Positions 7,445 to 17,136 are shown, counted from the stretch's first letter. The stretch: DNA of 36,343 bases from Verrucomicrobia subdivision 6 bacterium (GCA_947466515.1 CANIEM010000015.1:1-36343); one strand, 5' to 3'. Made by a program: numbers and translations. Notes: a model not told the origin generated them from the letters alone.

Positions 7445-9040
7445 CTAAATCTTAACGACTTTGACCGACGTAATGTCCTTATCCGCCAGCATCTCCTTCA
7501 AAACCTCATCCCCAGGTGCCGAATCCAGATTCAAGACGCTCAACGCCTTCGATCCCGGCGCACTCCGACTCAGCGTCATACTCGCAATATTCACCTTGTG
7601 CTTACCCAAAAGCGTTCCGATCCAACCAACAATCCCTGGGCGATCCTTATTTTCCATCAACAGTAAAAACCCTTCTGGCCTCGCCTCCATCCACTGGTCA
7701 TTGATCCGGACGATATGCGGACTCGTTCCGAAAAACGTTCCGCTCACCTCCGCCTCTTTCAAATCCTGCCCTGCTCTCACGGAAATCAGCTCGGCATACT
7801 CCCCCGGTTCCGCCTGCTTCGTTTCGCTCAACTTCAGTCCGAGATTCGCCGCCATCTTCGGGGCATTCACCTCATTCACTTCCCCGCCACCCGCACCATA
7901 AAGGAATCCCTTCAAAATACTCCGGGTGATCGGGGTCGTGTCCTCTTCTCCAATTTTTCCTGCATAACTGATCGTCAAACGATCGCACCGAGCAGGGGCA
8001 ATCTGTGAAAGCAACCGCCCGAGCCTAAACCCAAACTCAATCTGCGGACGTAGCTTGGCCATCGTCCGCGCATCCACACTCGGAATGTTCACTGCGTTCC
8101 GTACCGCACCCTCCGTCAAATAATCCCTGATCGCCTCAGCGATCTCGATCCCCACACTCTCCTGCGCTTCCGCCGTTGAGGCCCCCAAGTGCGGAGTCAG
8201 AATAACCTTCTTGTTCTTCCTTAACGGATGATCCGCTGTCAGTGGCTCCTCCTCAAAAACATCCAAGGCCGCACCGCCTACCTGTCCCGCCTCGATCGCT
8301 TTGAGCAGTACCGATTCCGAAACCAGCCCTCCTCTCGCACAGTTCACAATCTTCACTCCCTTTCGGCAAAGTTTCAGTCTCTCCTCACTCAAAATCCCCT
8401 TCGTCTCTTCGGTCATCGGTAGATGCATCGTAATAAAATCAACCTGAGGAAGCAGATCCTCCACCCGATCCATCAACTCTACCTGCAGGCTCCTCGCTTT
8501 CCCCGCCGAAAGATACGGATCATACGCCATCACCCGCATCCCAAATGCAATCGCCCGTCTTGCCACCTCTCCTCCAATCCTTCCCATCCCTAAGATTCCT
8601 AACGTCTTTCCATTTAGCTCCGTCCCTTGAAAACTTTTTCGATCCCACTGCCCTGCCGACATCGAGGCGTGCGCCTGGGGTAAATGCCTAGCCAGCCCCA
8701 AAAGAAGTGTAAACGCCTGTTCAGCGGTGCTGACGGTATTGCCGGCTGGCGTGTTCATCACCACCACACCTTTTTCCGTCGCGGCATCGACATCCACATT
8801 GTCCACGCCCACCCCCGCCCGCCCTACCGCACGAACCGTTGGACACCCCTGCAGTATTACTTTACTGACCTGAGTTTGACTTCGCACAATCAAGGCATCA
8901 CACCCCTTTAACTTCTCCAGTAGCTCTTTCTCCTTGAGCGTTGGACTTTCAATCACTTCGATCTGCGGGCACGCCTTTAAAACGCCCACCCCACTCGGGG
9001 ATACCCCGTCCGTCACAAAAACTTTATACTTCGTTGCCAT
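7445..9040 (-). CDS. serA: D-3-phosphoglycerate dehydrogenase
   Basis: This 531-residue enzyme oxidises 3-phosphoglycerate to 3-phosphohydroxypyruvate with NAD, the first step of serine synthesis. It is the long form of the family: an N-terminal substrate domain, a NAD domain with GMGRIG (151-156), an intervening regulatory domain after about residue 320, and a C-terminal ACT domain (about 455-531) expected to bind serine. Catalytic elements are intact: NCARGG (arginine), [10 protein letters not shown] (glutamate) and LTPHLGAST (histidine). The ATG at 9040 follows a promoter-like sequence without a Shine-Dalgarno. It lies 78 bases downstream of nadB on the same strand, so it may also receive read-through. 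Both genes belong to NAD-linked metabolism. Confidence 0.96.
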   Translation of the reverse strand: MATKYKVFVTDGVSPSGVGVLKACPQIEVIESPTLKEKELLEKLKGCDALIVRSQTQVSKVILQGCPTVRAVGRAGVGVDNVDVDAATEKGVVVMNTPAGNTVSTAEQAFTLLLGLARHLPQAHASMSAGQWDRKSFQGTELNGKTLGILGMGRIGGEVARRAIAFGMRVMAYDPYLSAGKARSLQVELMDRVEDLLPQVDFITMHLPMTEETKGILSEERLKLCRKGVKIVNCARGGLVSESVLLKAIEAGQVGGAALDVFEEEPLTADHPLRKNKKVILTPHLGASTAEAQESVGIEIAEAIRDYLTEGAVRNAVNIPSVDARTMAKLRPQIEFGFRLGRLLSQIAPARCDRLTISYAGKIGEEDTTPITRSILKGFLYGAGGGEVNEVNAPKMAANLGLKLSETKQAEPGEYAELISVRAGQDLKEAEVSGTFFGTSPHIVRINDQWMEARPEGFLLLMENKDRPGIVGWIGTLLGKHKVNIASMTLSRSAPGSKALSVLNLDSAPGDEVLKEMLADKDITSVKVVKI

Positions 9041-9046
9041 CCAAAA

Positions 9047-9074
9047 GTTCTAGCAGACCCTTCGGTAAGGGCAA
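9047..9074 (-). promoter_or_regulatory. Predicted serA promoter
   Basis: On the minus strand: TTGCCC (9074-9069), 16-base spacer, TAGAAC (9052-9047), six bases before the serA ATG at 9040. This is again a leaderless arrangement. A small hairpin (CCCTT, loop CGGT, AAGGG, 9058-9071) overlaps the spacer and could be a weak end for nadB transcripts. Confidence 0.4.
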
Positions 9075-9118
9075 CGCTTCGACTTCCCCTCCGCACCATG
9101 CTGCGAGCACGATGTCCC

Positions 9119-10723
9119 TTAAGGGGTAATCAGAGTGTCCTTAGCCACCTTTTTCTTTTTCAGATAATCCGCATTCGCATTCAGCCCCCGACTCTCCTTC
9201 CTCCTCAAAGCCGACTCCACAATCAGTGACGCACACAACGCCAAGTTACGTAACTCCAGCAAATCACTCGTCACTCGGAAATTCCAGTAAAACTCCTGCA
9301 CTTCCTGCATAAGCAGCCTCAACCGTGATCGTGCTCGCAACAACCGCTTATTCGTCCTCGCGATCCCCACGTAATCCCACATCAACTGCCGGATCTCCTT
9401 CCAGTTATGAGTCAACACTACCATCTCATCCGCATCATGAGCCTTCCCCTCCTTCCACCCAGGAATAGGGCCAGCCATGCCCAAACCAGCCAGCTTCTCG
9501 GGCAGAGCCTCAGCTGCCTCATGGGCCATCACTAGCGCCTCCAGTAAAGAATTACTCGCTAGCCGATTCGCCCCATGCAAGCCAGTGCAGGCCACCTCCC
9601 CCAATGCCAATAAACCCTGAAGTTGGGTCGATCCATCCAACTGCGCTGGCACTCCCCCACACTGATAGTGTGCCGCCGGCACCACCGGAATCGATTGCTT
9701 CGCAGGATCAATGCCTAACTCACGTAAAGTCGCCGTAATCGCAGGAAAGCGCTTCTCCAAAAAGCCAGCCCCACGGGAACGAATATCCAAAAACACACAG
9801 GGCGCCCCCGTTTCCTTCATCTCCTCGTCAATCGCCCGCGCCAAAATATCTCGCGGCGCCAACGAACCTCGCGCATCTCTCCTTTTCGTAAAATCCTTTC
9901 CATGCGCATCCACCACCACACCCCCCTCTCCACGCAACGCCTCCGAAATCAGAAAAGTCGGCGCCGTGGGATGGAAAAGACATGTAGGATGAAACTGGAT
10001 AAACTCCATATTCGCAATCGCTACTCCCGCCCGATACGCAATCGCCACCCCATCCCCAGTCGCAATCGGCGGATTCGTCGTGTAGAGATAACACTTCCCA
10101 CACCCCCCCGTAGCCAAAACCACCATCCGCGCGGAGATTGCTAAAACCCGTTGCTTCGCACTCTCTAAAACATAAAGCCCCCTCACCTGATTCGGCCCCG
10201 CCTTCCTCAGTTTTTTCGAGGTAACCAAATCAATCGCCACCAAATCCTCTCGGACATCAATGTTCCGCGACGCACGCACCGCCGCCAAAAGAGCTTTCTC
10301 CAGCTCCTTCCCCGTAATATCCCCCGCATGCAAAACCCGCCGCTTGCTGTGCCCCGCCTCCTTACCCAGATCTAATCCCTGACCACTCCCAACCTGCTTT
10401 GCCGTAAACTTCACCCCCAGCGCAATCAACTCCGCCACTCGGGCCGGACCCGCCTGCACCACTTGCCTGACCACCTCCTCCCGACATAACCCAGCCCCTG
10501 CTTCCATCGTGTCCTGCACATGCAACTCGGAGGAGTCCTCCGCCGAAGTTACACAGGCAATCCCCCCCTGCGCGTAGTTGGTATTCGATTCCGCCGCGTT
10601 CTTTTTCGTTAATAAAAGGACCCGTGCATGCCGCGATGCCTTCAGGGCAAAGCTCAACCCCGCAATCCCACTCCCCACCACGACCACCTCAGCCGTGAAT
10701 TCCTGACTTGGTCTCTTCGCCAT
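9119..10723 (-). CDS. nadB: L-aspartate oxidase
   Basis: This 534-residue flavoenzyme oxidises L-aspartate to iminoaspartate for quinolinate and NAD synthesis. The N-terminal FAD-binding segment is [13 protein letters not shown], about residues 14-26. [12 protein letters not shown] is the conserved NYAQGG loop. HPT, R-G-E-G and HYQCGGVP follow in the succinate dehydrogenase/fumarate reductase flavoprotein order. [16 protein letters not shown] binds the FAD dinucleotide. The C-terminus is the helical domain typical of NadB, and the length is normal. I chose ATG 10723; a longer reading frame runs into the tRNA gene on the other strand and is not credible. nadA and nadC are not in the window. 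No clear promoter of its own was found between it and the TPR-like gene upstream. Confidence 0.95.
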   Translation of the reverse strand: MAKRPSQEFTAEVVVVGSGIAGLSFALKASRHARVLLLTKKNAAESNTNYAQGGIACVTSAEDSSELHVQDTMEAGAGLCREEVVRQVVQAGPARVAELIALGVKFTAKQVGSGQGLDLGKEAGHSKRRVLHAGDITGKELEKALLAAVRASRNIDVREDLVAIDLVTSKKLRKAGPNQVRGLYVLESAKQRVLAISARMVVLATGGCGKCYLYTTNPPIATGDGVAIAYRAGVAIANMEFIQFHPTCLFHPTAPTFLISEALRGEGGVVVDAHGKDFTKRRDARGSLAPRDILARAIDEEMKETGAPCVFLDIRSRGAGFLEKRFPAITATLRELGIDPAKQSIPVVPAAHYQCGGVPAQLDGSTQLQGLLALGEVACTGLHGANRLASNSLLEALVMAHEAAEALPEKLAGLGMAGPIPGWKEGKAHDADEMVVLTHNWKEIRQLMWDYVGIARTNKRLLRARSRLRLLMQEVQEFYWNFRVTSDLLELRNLALCASLIVESALRRKESRGLNANADYLKKKKVAKDTLITP

Positions 10724-10735
10724 CGCAGGTATATT
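10708..10735 (+). promoter_or_regulatory. Predicted tRNA-Asp promoter, inside the 5' end of nadB
   Basis: TTGGTC (10708-10713), 16-base spacer, TATATT (10730-10735), 12 bases before the tRNA at 10748. Most of it overlaps the first codons of nadB on the opposite strand, so the two transcription units would interfere. Confidence 0.4.
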
Positions 10736-10747
10736 TCTATCTTGGTT

Positions 10748-10821
10748 GGAGCTGTAGCTCAATTGGTTAGAGCACCGCCCTGTCACGGCGGGGGTTGCGG
10801 GTTCGAGCCCCGTCAGCTCCG
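10748..10821 (+). tRNA. tRNA-Asp (anticodon GUC)
   Basis: The cloverleaf can be drawn fully. The acceptor stem is GGAGCTG with CAGCTCC. The D arm is GCTC with GAGC. The anticodon stem CCGCC/GGCGG encloses loop CTGTCAC with anticodon GTC. The T arm has loop TTCGAGC with stem GCGGG/CCCGT. The discriminator is G, as expected for Asp. CCA is not encoded; CGGG follows. It sits on the plus strand between two minus-strand genes, and its last nine bases overlap the 3' end of the TPR-like gene. A stem CCCGC, loop AAAGAA, GCGGG (10842-10857) downstream, inside that gene, could end the tRNA transcript. Confidence 0.95.
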
Positions 10822-11748
10822 CGGGATTTCACGCAAAACACCCCGCAAAGAAGCGGGCTGTATTCGCTCATCCTGCAACTCCCCATCGTAAAAAAGCTGC
10901 CACGAATATCCCACATATTTAGATTCCGCACTGGGCCGAGCTTCCGCCGAAAGATTCCGCCATCCATCACCCTCAACCAAAGGAGGCCCTTTTTCCCAAC
11001 GCGGAAGTCCTCCCTCACTCTTTTGCAAAACTCCATTTGGCCCACGCTCAAAAAAAGTCACACGCACTCCCACTTTACTCGCATCCAACGGACGATTTCC
11101 ACTCACCGCCCGTACATTCCAAGTAACTCGCCGCCCCTCCTCCCCACTCTTCTCCTCCACCACCCCTGCCAAAGCCAGTTTCCGTGAGTTCTTCGCCAAG
11201 CTCTCCTCTCGTTGCCTTGCTACCTGCTCAAGTCGCATCCTCTCTTCCACTACCCTAGCTCGCGCCAAGGCCAACCGCCGAGTCGTCCCGCTTGGGTCAC
11301 TTGCTCGAATACACTCCCGCCAACGCTGTAGCGCCAATGCCGAATCCTGCCGCGCCTCCGCCAACAAAGCTGACGCCACCCGAATACGATTATTCTCAGG
11401 TGCCTTAGCCTGAGCTTGCCCAAGCAATTTCTCCGCCAAATCAAGTTGTCCCCGATTTTGCAGCTCCCTCGCCTGTTCCAAAAGATCCTCCGCCTGCGGC
11501 GCCGCCGCCTGCGCGCCCGCCACCGTCAAACGCCTCGTCCCCTCAGGCAAGGGCAGATTACCCAACGCCTCGCGCGACTCCTTCTCCCGAGCCGCTTCCT
11601 CCACCGTCGCCTTCGGATCCAACGACCATTCTCGCGACTCATCCGTGTCCTGATGACGCAACTTCAATAGTCCGAACAAAACTAAAACTTGAATCCCCAC
11701 CAACCCTGCCGCCGCCAAAATCCAAGTCCGACTTTTTTTCTCAACCAT
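10813..11748 (-). CDS. Membrane-anchored TPR-like protein of the ABC/GldG cluster
   Basis: This 311-residue protein has a short cytoplasmic N-terminus (MVEKKSR), one transmembrane helix (about 9-29) and a charged linker. A helical region at about 85-185, rich in A, L, Q and R, follows; '[32 protein letters not shown]' (split here for reading: [23 protein letters not shown]) has the spacing of a tetratricopeptide repeat. The C-terminal 110 residues look like a beta-rich domain. I do not recognise a named family. It is the last gene of the cluster led by the ABC ATPase, seven bases after the small membrane gene. Its stop codon lies within the sequence complementary to the tRNA-Asp acceptor stem. 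It probably scaffolds or couples the transporter to something in the envelope; that is inference. Confidence 0.75.
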   Translation of the reverse strand: MVEKKSRTWILAAAGLVGIQVLVLFGLLKLRHQDTDESREWSLDPKATVEEAAREKESREALGNLPLPEGTRRLTVAGAQAAAPQAEDLLEQARELQNRGQLDLAEKLLGQAQAKAPENNRIRVASALLAEARQDSALALQRWRECIRASDPSGTTRRLALARARVVEERMRLEQVARQREESLAKNSRKLALAGVVEEKSGEEGRRVTWNVRAVSGNRPLDASKVGVRVTFFERGPNGVLQKSEGGLPRWEKGPPLVEGDGWRNLSAEARPSAESKYVGYSWQLFYDGELQDERIQPASLRGVLREIPRS

Positions 11749-11754
11749 AAAAGT

Positions 11755-12054
11755 TCAGCGAGGCGCGGACACCGGCGCATTTGTCTCTCCGCGCGGTGCC
11801 ATCATCCCCTTATTTACTCGAGACTGCAAAAAGCGAGTTACCCCACCCCACCACTCTCCCGCTTTCGCTCTTTCACTATTCAATATTCCTTCGGGAGTTT
11901 TTCCCTGGGCGTAGGGTCTGAGAATGAATACCGAGATACAGAAAAGAACCTGAATCAGCAGGATTCCCGCCACCAAATAAAGAGCTACCCCATACAGCTT
12001 AGGCCGTACTCGGACTTGATTCTGCGGCGTGGTACTTTTTCGGTCCCGTTCCAT
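11755..12054 (-). CDS. Small single-pass membrane protein of the ABC/GldG cluster
   Basis: This 99-residue protein has a basic N-terminus (MERDRK to VRVRPK), one hydrophobic helix (about 21-46), and a C-terminal half with WW and basic residues followed by a PAP-rich end. No known family is recognised. It lies between the DUF4340 gene (30 bases upstream) and the TPR-like gene (7 bases downstream) on the same strand, so it is almost certainly co-transcribed. The compact spacing and the predicted topology favour a real gene over a chance frame. Its role may be as an accessory subunit of the membrane complex. Confidence 0.7.
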   Translation of the reverse strand: MERDRKSTTPQNQVRVRPKLYGVALYLVAGILLIQVLFCISVFILRPYAQGKTPEGILNSERAKAGEWWGGVTRFLQSRVNKGMMAPRGETNAPVSAPR

Positions 12055-12084
12055 CGCTTTAATCTAACCGAAAGAATTCCCGCG

Positions 12085-13860
12085 TCACCTCTGGGTTGAG
12101 ATGGGTAAACGAGGATCTTGCTTAAGCTGCCCAACCTGATTCTGCGAAAGCAGACCTGCAAATTCAGCTCCCTCCACATGCACCGGTGCGAATCCATCCA
12201 TCATCGAACGACCTACCACAATCCTCGCCCTTTTTCCCTTCTCCCCCTGCAGCACAATCTCGACATCGGCCTTACTAAAGTCTCCCTTGCGCGGTGCTCC
12301 TGTCCACCGCGACACCTCCAGATGCGCTAATCGCGCCGCGTAGCCCGCTGCTTCCGGAACATCCGCCCCCACCCCTTCGGCACGCCACCGCCCATCCGCT
12401 CCCGCAAGATACTCATGGCGCACTCCTCCTGAAGCCCAGATCAATCCCGTCACTGGTCCGAAATCAGCAGGAAGCAAATCGTGCCTCAGCCAATTCCACG
12501 GACTATCCGGAATACTTCGCCAAAGAGCCATCGGTAACGCCATTCCTCCAGAAGTCGCTGCCAACTGAGCAAAAACTTCCTCCTTCGACTCATCTCCGAA
12601 TTTCAAAGTCTCCACCCGATTTGTTGATCCTCCACTTCCCACGGTATTCGACCAAGAAAAAGTCACCGTTTGCCGAGGCTTATTCAAACCCATCCGCGCT
12701 GGATCTTCCGTTGAAAGAAAACGGCTTGCCCGTGCTTCCTGCCAATACTCCAACCAAGCCCCCACCCTCAACTCATCGGCAACCCGCTCCTTCCCTTCGA
12801 CCCTCAACGCCCACTGGTTTGTGCCCTGCCCACGCTCAAGACGATATCCCCCCCCACGCCCAGCAAACTCCACCGCCTGCACCTGCGCAGGAGAGGAAAA
12901 AGTCACCAAACGCTTATCCCTCACCCGATCTGACATTTTCCCTAAACCATCAATCGCCGACCGCGACAAAAGAAAAACCGATGGCTGATCAGACACCCGG
13001 GCGAAAACCTGCTGCGTATCTTGCGGATTCACTTGCCCAATCTGCAGAATCCGATTCGTCGCCTTTGTCCGTAATTCGAAAACCAAACCTGGCGCATTCA
13101 ACCCATACAGCGCCAGATCTCCCCCTGTATCCGAAACAAAAGATGCCGCCTTCAAAGCAGACATCTCCCCTAGAACACTGCCTACCGCCACCGGATCTGC
13201 CGGAGCGTCCACCGGCTTATGGATCGACCAATCCCCATCCTTCTTTCTCACCTCTACCTCCAACGCCCCCTGATGCAAAAGAATCTCCTCCACCTCAGAC
13301 ACCGCCAGCGGCAATACCCGCTTTTCTCTCCACCCGGTTAAGTCGCGATCCATCGATTCCGCTAACTGCTTTTGCACCACCGCGATGAGTTCAGGCCGAC
13401 CCGGTTGCCGCGCACGTACATAAATCCCTCCCGCAATCGGAGTTTCACGGCCCGTCTCGACCTGCAACTCCCCCTCCTTGGTTCCAACCCGCAATGTACG
13501 CGTTGGTTGCCCAAGCCCGAACGACTGCAACAGAGCCTCCTCCTTTTTTCCTTCTGGCATTTTTTGCAAAGTCTCCACGAATTGAATTTCTGAAAGAAGC
13601 TGTGCCACAGAGTTCGCATCCGCTGCACCCTGAATCGGCTTTTCCAACAACCATTCCTTCTCCGCCTTTTTTCGAAAGGAAAAAGACCCTTTCGGGCCTG
13701 TAAGCTCGATTCGTTCCGCCTCCCGAACGGGCAGATTTGTCATACGGCGAGATTCTCGTGCGCCCCTCTCCGTTCCCGGCTCCTTCCGCTGCAACACGCT
13801 CAGAGCGATTAACAGGGCCAGCACCAATCCCAATGAAATCAGAAAAGACCGCGCACTCAT
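12085..13860 (-). CDS. DUF4340 domain protein linked to GldG-type ABC transporter
   Basis: This 591-residue protein has an N-terminal membrane anchor (about 5-23, SFLISLGLVLALLIALSVL) and a long extracytoplasmic region. That region contains repeated motifs of the DUF4340 kind: 'RIELTGPKGSFSFRKKAEKEW' near residue 50 (strand, turn, then W-x-L-E-K-P), 'DANSVAQLLSEI', and a second copy near 185-225 ('EEILLHQGALEVEVRKKDGDW', 'HKPVDAPADPVAVGSVLGEM', each shortened here in meaning). DUF4340 genes commonly follow GldF/GldG-like ABC genes, exactly as here. Function is not established; a periplasmic component of an ABC-driven envelope complex is the usual suggestion. It sits 13 bases downstream of the GldG-like gene, start ATG 13860. 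Confidence 0.82.
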   Translation of the reverse strand: MSARSFLISLGLVLALLIALSVLQRKEPGTERGARESRRMTNLPVREAERIELTGPKGSFSFRKKAEKEWLLEKPIQGAADANSVAQLLSEIQFVETLQKMPEGKKEEALLQSFGLGQPTRTLRVGTKEGELQVETGRETPIAGGIYVRARQPGRPELIAVVQKQLAESMDRDLTGWREKRVLPLAVSEVEEILLHQGALEVEVRKKDGDWSIHKPVDAPADPVAVGSVLGEMSALKAASFVSDTGGDLALYGLNAPGLVFELRTKATNRILQIGQVNPQDTQQVFARVSDQPSVFLLSRSAIDGLGKMSDRVRDKRLVTFSSPAQVQAVEFAGRGGGYRLERGQGTNQWALRVEGKERVADELRVGAWLEYWQEARASRFLSTEDPARMGLNKPRQTVTFSWSNTVGSGGSTNRVETLKFGDESKEEVFAQLAATSGGMALPMALWRSIPDSPWNWLRHDLLPADFGPVTGLIWASGGVRHEYLAGADGRWRAEGVGADVPEAAGYAARLAHLEVSRWTGAPRKGDFSKADVEIVLQGEKGKRARIVVGRSMMDGFAPVHVEGAEFAGLLSQNQVGQLKQDPRLPISTQR

Positions 13861-13873
13861 CCCGCTATCTCCA

Positions 13874-15400
13874 TCAACTACGCCGCCGCCACCAAACCAG
13901 AAATCCCAAGGATCCTGTCACAAAAGGAATGCCCAGTAAGGTCGCCAGCATAATGATCCTTTGCTGACCCTCCTCCAAGGAAAGAGAGAAATCCTTCGGC
14001 GTCTTTGGGGAAATCCCCAACGATTCGTTTCGTCCCAACATCCAACTCACCGAGTTCACCATGAAATCAACTTCTAATGGAGAAATGTTTTGATTCGCAA
14101 AAGCCGAAGCCGAACCAACCACAACCGCCCTCAACGCCAGCGCCTCCTTCCCCTTATCTCCAGGGGCGGAACCATCAATCGCCGCGGCCACTACAAAGGG
14201 CCCATGCCTATCCTCCCCCTCCGCAAAATCGGTTTTTTTACCCATGGCTAGTGGCCACCCCTTCGCCCAATACCGATCGGACGTCTCCACCAGCATCTCA
14301 GCCTTTGCAGTCGATGCCGCCGTCGCTGGCCGAATCGAAAGAGACCGACACGGTCCAAGTCGAATCGACCCCCCGACATTTTCAATCCAACGGATCGCAG
14401 GATGCGCCGAGAACCTTGTGCCGACCGTCTCCTCGTTGACACCTTGCGTTAATCCGCCCGTACTTAAGACCGCCACCTTGCGAAAGATTTTGTCTGGGTT
14501 CACCGTCACCCCCTGCTCCACCAAAATATTTTCCAGACCCGTTGGCACCCCAGGATCCAACAGCAAGATCAGCTTTCCTGGTTTCGCCAAATAGGCCCGC
14601 ACCGCTGCCACCGAGGGAGCCGCTAACTGAAATTTAGGACCCGCAACCAAAAGTGCGTCCGCATCCTCAGGCACTCCCTCCTGCTCTGCCAATTTTAACG
14701 GCAATAGCTCGAGGTTCTGCGAAGCCAGCCGCGCCGATAAAAGGGAATAGCCACTAGGATCTCGGTCGGTCGAGTTTAGGTTGTACTCCCCTGAGCCTTC
14801 CGTGACGTAAATCTTCGCTGGCTTGCCCTGTACCAAAGCCCCAATTGCCGAAGATATCTTCTCCTCCGCTCGGAAAGTTTTCACCCGCGCCGCACCCCCA
14901 GACATCATCGCGCCTGGATCGATCTCTGCCATCTCCGCCACCTTCAATACCCGCGAACGCTCCCCATACTGAACCACGATGACATTCTCATTACTCGTTA
15001 GCTTAAACTTTTCCGCCAACTTCTGCGCCGCTTGGAAATCCAGATAAGGTCGCACCAGCACCACTTTCACCTTCCCACCCCCGCGATATTGATACTCGTC
15101 GAGCAGTTTTTGCACGTCCTCTTGAATCAAACTGCCCGTGGTATCCTGTTCTGGTGCGAGAAATGCCGTCAACGTCACATCGTTCGTAAGATTTTTCAGA
15201 AGGTTGAGCGTCTGGCCTGAAAGCTTCTGAAACTGGTTTAAGGTGAAATCAGCCCTCTTGTAGTGGCGCCATCCAATGTAATTCACTCCCGCAAGCAGAA
15301 AGACCAGCATAGGCAAAAACAGCCAACCGAAAAAGACCTGTTGCCGGCGTGCTTTGCGCAGCGCCGAAAGAGGTGGAGGAATTAGAGGTACTGCACTCAT
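13874..15400 (-). CDS. GldG-like ABC-transporter auxiliary protein
   Basis: This 508-residue membrane protein has an N-terminal transmembrane helix (about 24-43, FFGWLFLPMLVFLLAGVNYI), a large extracytoplasmic domain and a C-terminal helix (about 483-502) ending in WWRRRS. The segment from 'DFTLNQFQKLSGQTLNLLKNL' (about 51-71) through 'VTLTAFLAP' and 'QDVQKLLDEYQYRGGGKVKV' is characteristic of the ABC-type uncharacterised transport/GldG family (ABC_transp_aux). A middle DALLVAGPK-containing region resembles the intracellular-transport GATase-like fold of that family. In Bacteroidota GldG works with GldA and GldF in gliding. Outside that phylum the role is unknown, so I do not assign the name gldG. 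It lies seven bases after the permease gene. Confidence 0.85.
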   Translation of the reverse strand: MSAVPLIPPPLSALRKARRQQVFFGWLFLPMLVFLLAGVNYIGWRHYKRADFTLNQFQKLSGQTLNLLKNLTNDVTLTAFLAPEQDTTGSLIQEDVQKLLDEYQYRGGGKVKVVLVRPYLDFQAAQKLAEKFKLTSNENVIVVQYGERSRVLKVAEMAEIDPGAMMSGGAARVKTFRAEEKISSAIGALVQGKPAKIYVTEGSGEYNLNSTDRDPSGYSLLSARLASQNLELLPLKLAEQEGVPEDADALLVAGPKFQLAAPSVAAVRAYLAKPGKLILLLDPGVPTGLENILVEQGVTVNPDKIFRKVAVLSTGGLTQGVNEETVGTRFSAHPAIRWIENVGGSIRLGPCRSLSIRPATAASTAKAEMLVETSDRYWAKGWPLAMGKKTDFAEGEDRHGPFVVAAAIDGSAPGDKGKEALALRAVVVGSASAFANQNISPLEVDFMVNSVSWMLGRNESLGISPKTPKDFSLSLEEGQQRIIMLATLLGIPFVTGSLGFLVWWRRRS

Positions 15401-15407
15401 TTTTCGA

Positions 15408-16163
15408 TCATCCCTTCAAAGTCCGATTCGCCATTACCCTCTGGGTTAGGCAGAGAAAGAATATTGTCCCACTCAAGTAAAAAACAACCGGCCGAGAGTC
15501 GAACTGCCCCGCGCTAAACGAGCGCATTTGCTCCAAGGTAAAAATATAGGTAAGGACCTCCCGCCACCCAGGATCCCTCACTAGGTAACTCAAAAACCCC
15601 GTAAAAAACAGTAGGGCAATAATCGTAAAGCTTAGCATAGCCGAAACCGCCTGATTCTTGCTCAGTACCGAAGTAAATAACCCAATCGAAAGATAAAGCA
15701 TTCCCACCAGCGTCACCATCAAGTAGGAAAGCCCCAACGGAATCCACGCCACCGGTACCGCCTGATGCGTCACAACCTGAAAGACAGCTAACCCCAACAA
15801 GGAAGGAATCCATAATAGAAGATAAAAGGAGAGAGCACCGGCAAATTTGGAAAGAATCACATCCCCATCTCGCACTGGCGCCGTCAGGAGCATTTCAATC
15901 GTGCCAGTTTTATACTCTTCCGAGAAAAGTCTCATCGTTAAAATTGGGACGAGAATAATTAGGAGAAACCAAAAATGGAAAATATAGAAATAGATCTGCA
16001 TCACCGTTAACTCCCGCACGCCCTGCCCGAGATAGGCCACGCACTGGCTAAAGCTAAAGCCGTTAATTAAGGCCATGCAGGTCAGTAGAACCCACGCAAT
16101 TGGGGAGAGCAGTATCGCTCCGGCCTCGCGCTTCCATAAAGTCCAAAATGCACGGGTCATCAT
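15408..16163 (-). CDS. ABC-2 type permease (GldF-like)
   Basis: This 251-residue integral membrane protein has six hydrophobic helices. The conserved ABC-2 element 'LTMRLFSEEYKTGTIEMLLTAPV' (read as R-L-F-S-E-E-x-x-x-G-T-x-E-x-L-L-T-A-P-V, about 80-102) is intact, as in the GldF/NosY-like permeases. It pairs with the ATPase directly upstream, six bases apart, and with the GldG-like protein downstream, forming an ATPase-permease-auxiliary trio. The product is an inner membrane channel or energy-coupling subunit, substrate unknown. The start MMTR has two consecutive ATGs; 16163 is the outer one. Confidence 0.9.
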   Translation of the reverse strand: MMTRAFWTLWKREAGAILLSPIAWVLLTCMALINGFSFSQCVAYLGQGVRELTVMQIYFYIFHFWFLLIILVPILTMRLFSEEYKTGTIEMLLTAPVRDGDVILSKFAGALSFYLLLWIPSLLGLAVFQVVTHQAVPVAWIPLGLSYLMVTLVGMLYLSIGLFTSVLSKNQAVSAMLSFTIIALLFFTGFLSYLVRDPGWREVLTYIFTLEQMRSFSAGQFDSRPVVFYLSGTIFFLCLTQRVMANRTLKG

Positions 16164-16169
16164 TCTCTC

Positions 16170-17096
16170 CTATTCTTGCGTCAATTCCACGAAGACATCT
16201 TCCAGACGGGCCTTTTCGCGACGGAAATCTCGCAAAGGCCACTGCTCCCGCTTAATCAAACTGTCCACTTCTCCGCGAATGTCCTTCCCTGGTAAAGCCG
16301 TCACCTCAAAAGACACCCACTCTCCCACCCGATTTAACTCCACCACACCCCCAACTTCGCTCAATTTGACCAGCTTCTCTCTCGCCCCCACCGGATCCGC
16401 TTTCACCTCAATCTGTAATGCCCCCGACTGCACCCTCTTGGCTAAGTTGGCTAAGGTATCCGACGCCTCAATCTTTCCTCGGTTGATAATGATCGCTCGT
16501 CGACAGACCATTTCCACTTCTGAAAGAATGTGGGTCGAGAGCAAAATCGTACGATCTCGCCCGAGATCCTTGATCAACTCACGAAAGGAGCGGATCTGAT
16601 GCGGATCCAAACCTGCGGTCGGTTCATCCAAAATCAACAACGGCGGATTATGAATCAAGGCATCCGCTAGGCCCACCCGCTGCCGAAATCCCTTCGAAAG
16701 GGTGCCAATAATCTTCTTCCGCACATCCGACAAACCACACTGATCCAGAACCAATCCTACCCGCTCCGTAATATCCTTGCGCGCAACTCTCTTCAATCGA
16801 CCCCGATACTCCAAAAACTCCTCCACTCTCATCTCGGGATAAAGCGGAACATTTTCAGGCATGTATCCGATCCGCTGGCGAACTAGCAAGCTCTCCTCAG
16901 GTAATTTCGCCCCCGCCACCTCGATCTGCCCGTCTGTGGCAGGCAAGAAACCGGTAAGGATTCGCATCGTTGTGGATTTTCCCGCCCCATTCGGCCCCAA
17001 GAATCCCACCACCTCCCCCTTTTCCACAGAGAAGGAAATGCCCCGCACCGCCTCTCCTCCCGCATACTTCTTTGTTAAATTTTCAACTCGGATCAT
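16170..17096 (-). CDS. ABC transporter ATP-binding protein (GldA-like)
   Basis: This 308-residue cytoplasmic ATPase drives the adjacent permease. Walker A is GPNGAGKST (34-42). The Q-loop is in GYMPENVPLYPEM. The ABC signature is LSKGFRQRVGLA, about 133-144. Walker B is LLILDEPTAGLD, and the H-loop is STHILSEVE. After residue 225 there is a C-terminal extension of about 80 residues, as in drug/gliding-type ABC-2 ATPases (GldA, CcmA class). It is the first gene of the six-gene cluster, preceded by a convincing promoter only a dozen bases from the ATG and without a Shine-Dalgarno. It is divergent from parA. Confidence 0.93.
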   Translation of the reverse strand: MIRVENLTKKYAGGEAVRGISFSVEKGEVVGFLGPNGAGKSTTMRILTGFLPATDGQIEVAGAKLPEESLLVRQRIGYMPENVPLYPEMRVEEFLEYRGRLKRVARKDITERVGLVLDQCGLSDVRKKIIGTLSKGFRQRVGLADALIHNPPLLILDEPTAGLDPHQIRSFRELIKDLGRDRTILLSTHILSEVEMVCRRAIIINRGKIEASDTLANLAKRVQSGALQIEVKADPVGAREKLVKLSEVGGVVELNRVGEWVSFEVTALPGKDIRGEVDSLIKREQWPLRDFRREKARLEDVFVELTQE

Positions 17097-17108
17097 GGCG
17101 AATCGTAA

Positions 17109-17136
17109 ATTTTAAGAACTATAGCCCAAAGGTCAA
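17109..17136 (-). promoter_or_regulatory. Predicted promoter of the ABC/GldG/DUF4340 cluster
   Basis: On the minus strand: TTGACC (17136-17131), 16-base spacer, TAAAAT (17114-17109), 12 bases before the ATG at 17096. Five of six bases match consensus in each hexamer. The leader would be only about five bases, and there is no ribosome-binding site. Confidence 0.6.

Noticed and set aside
10724-10786. N-terminal extension of nadB
   Set aside because: It would read through the tRNA-Asp gene; ATG 10723 gives the normal NadB start.
12294-13388. Long plus-strand open frame of 364 codons
   Set aside because: It lies wholly antisense to the DUF4340 gene, is very rich in P and S as expected for the complement of a Gly/Glu-rich gene, and has no family resemblance.
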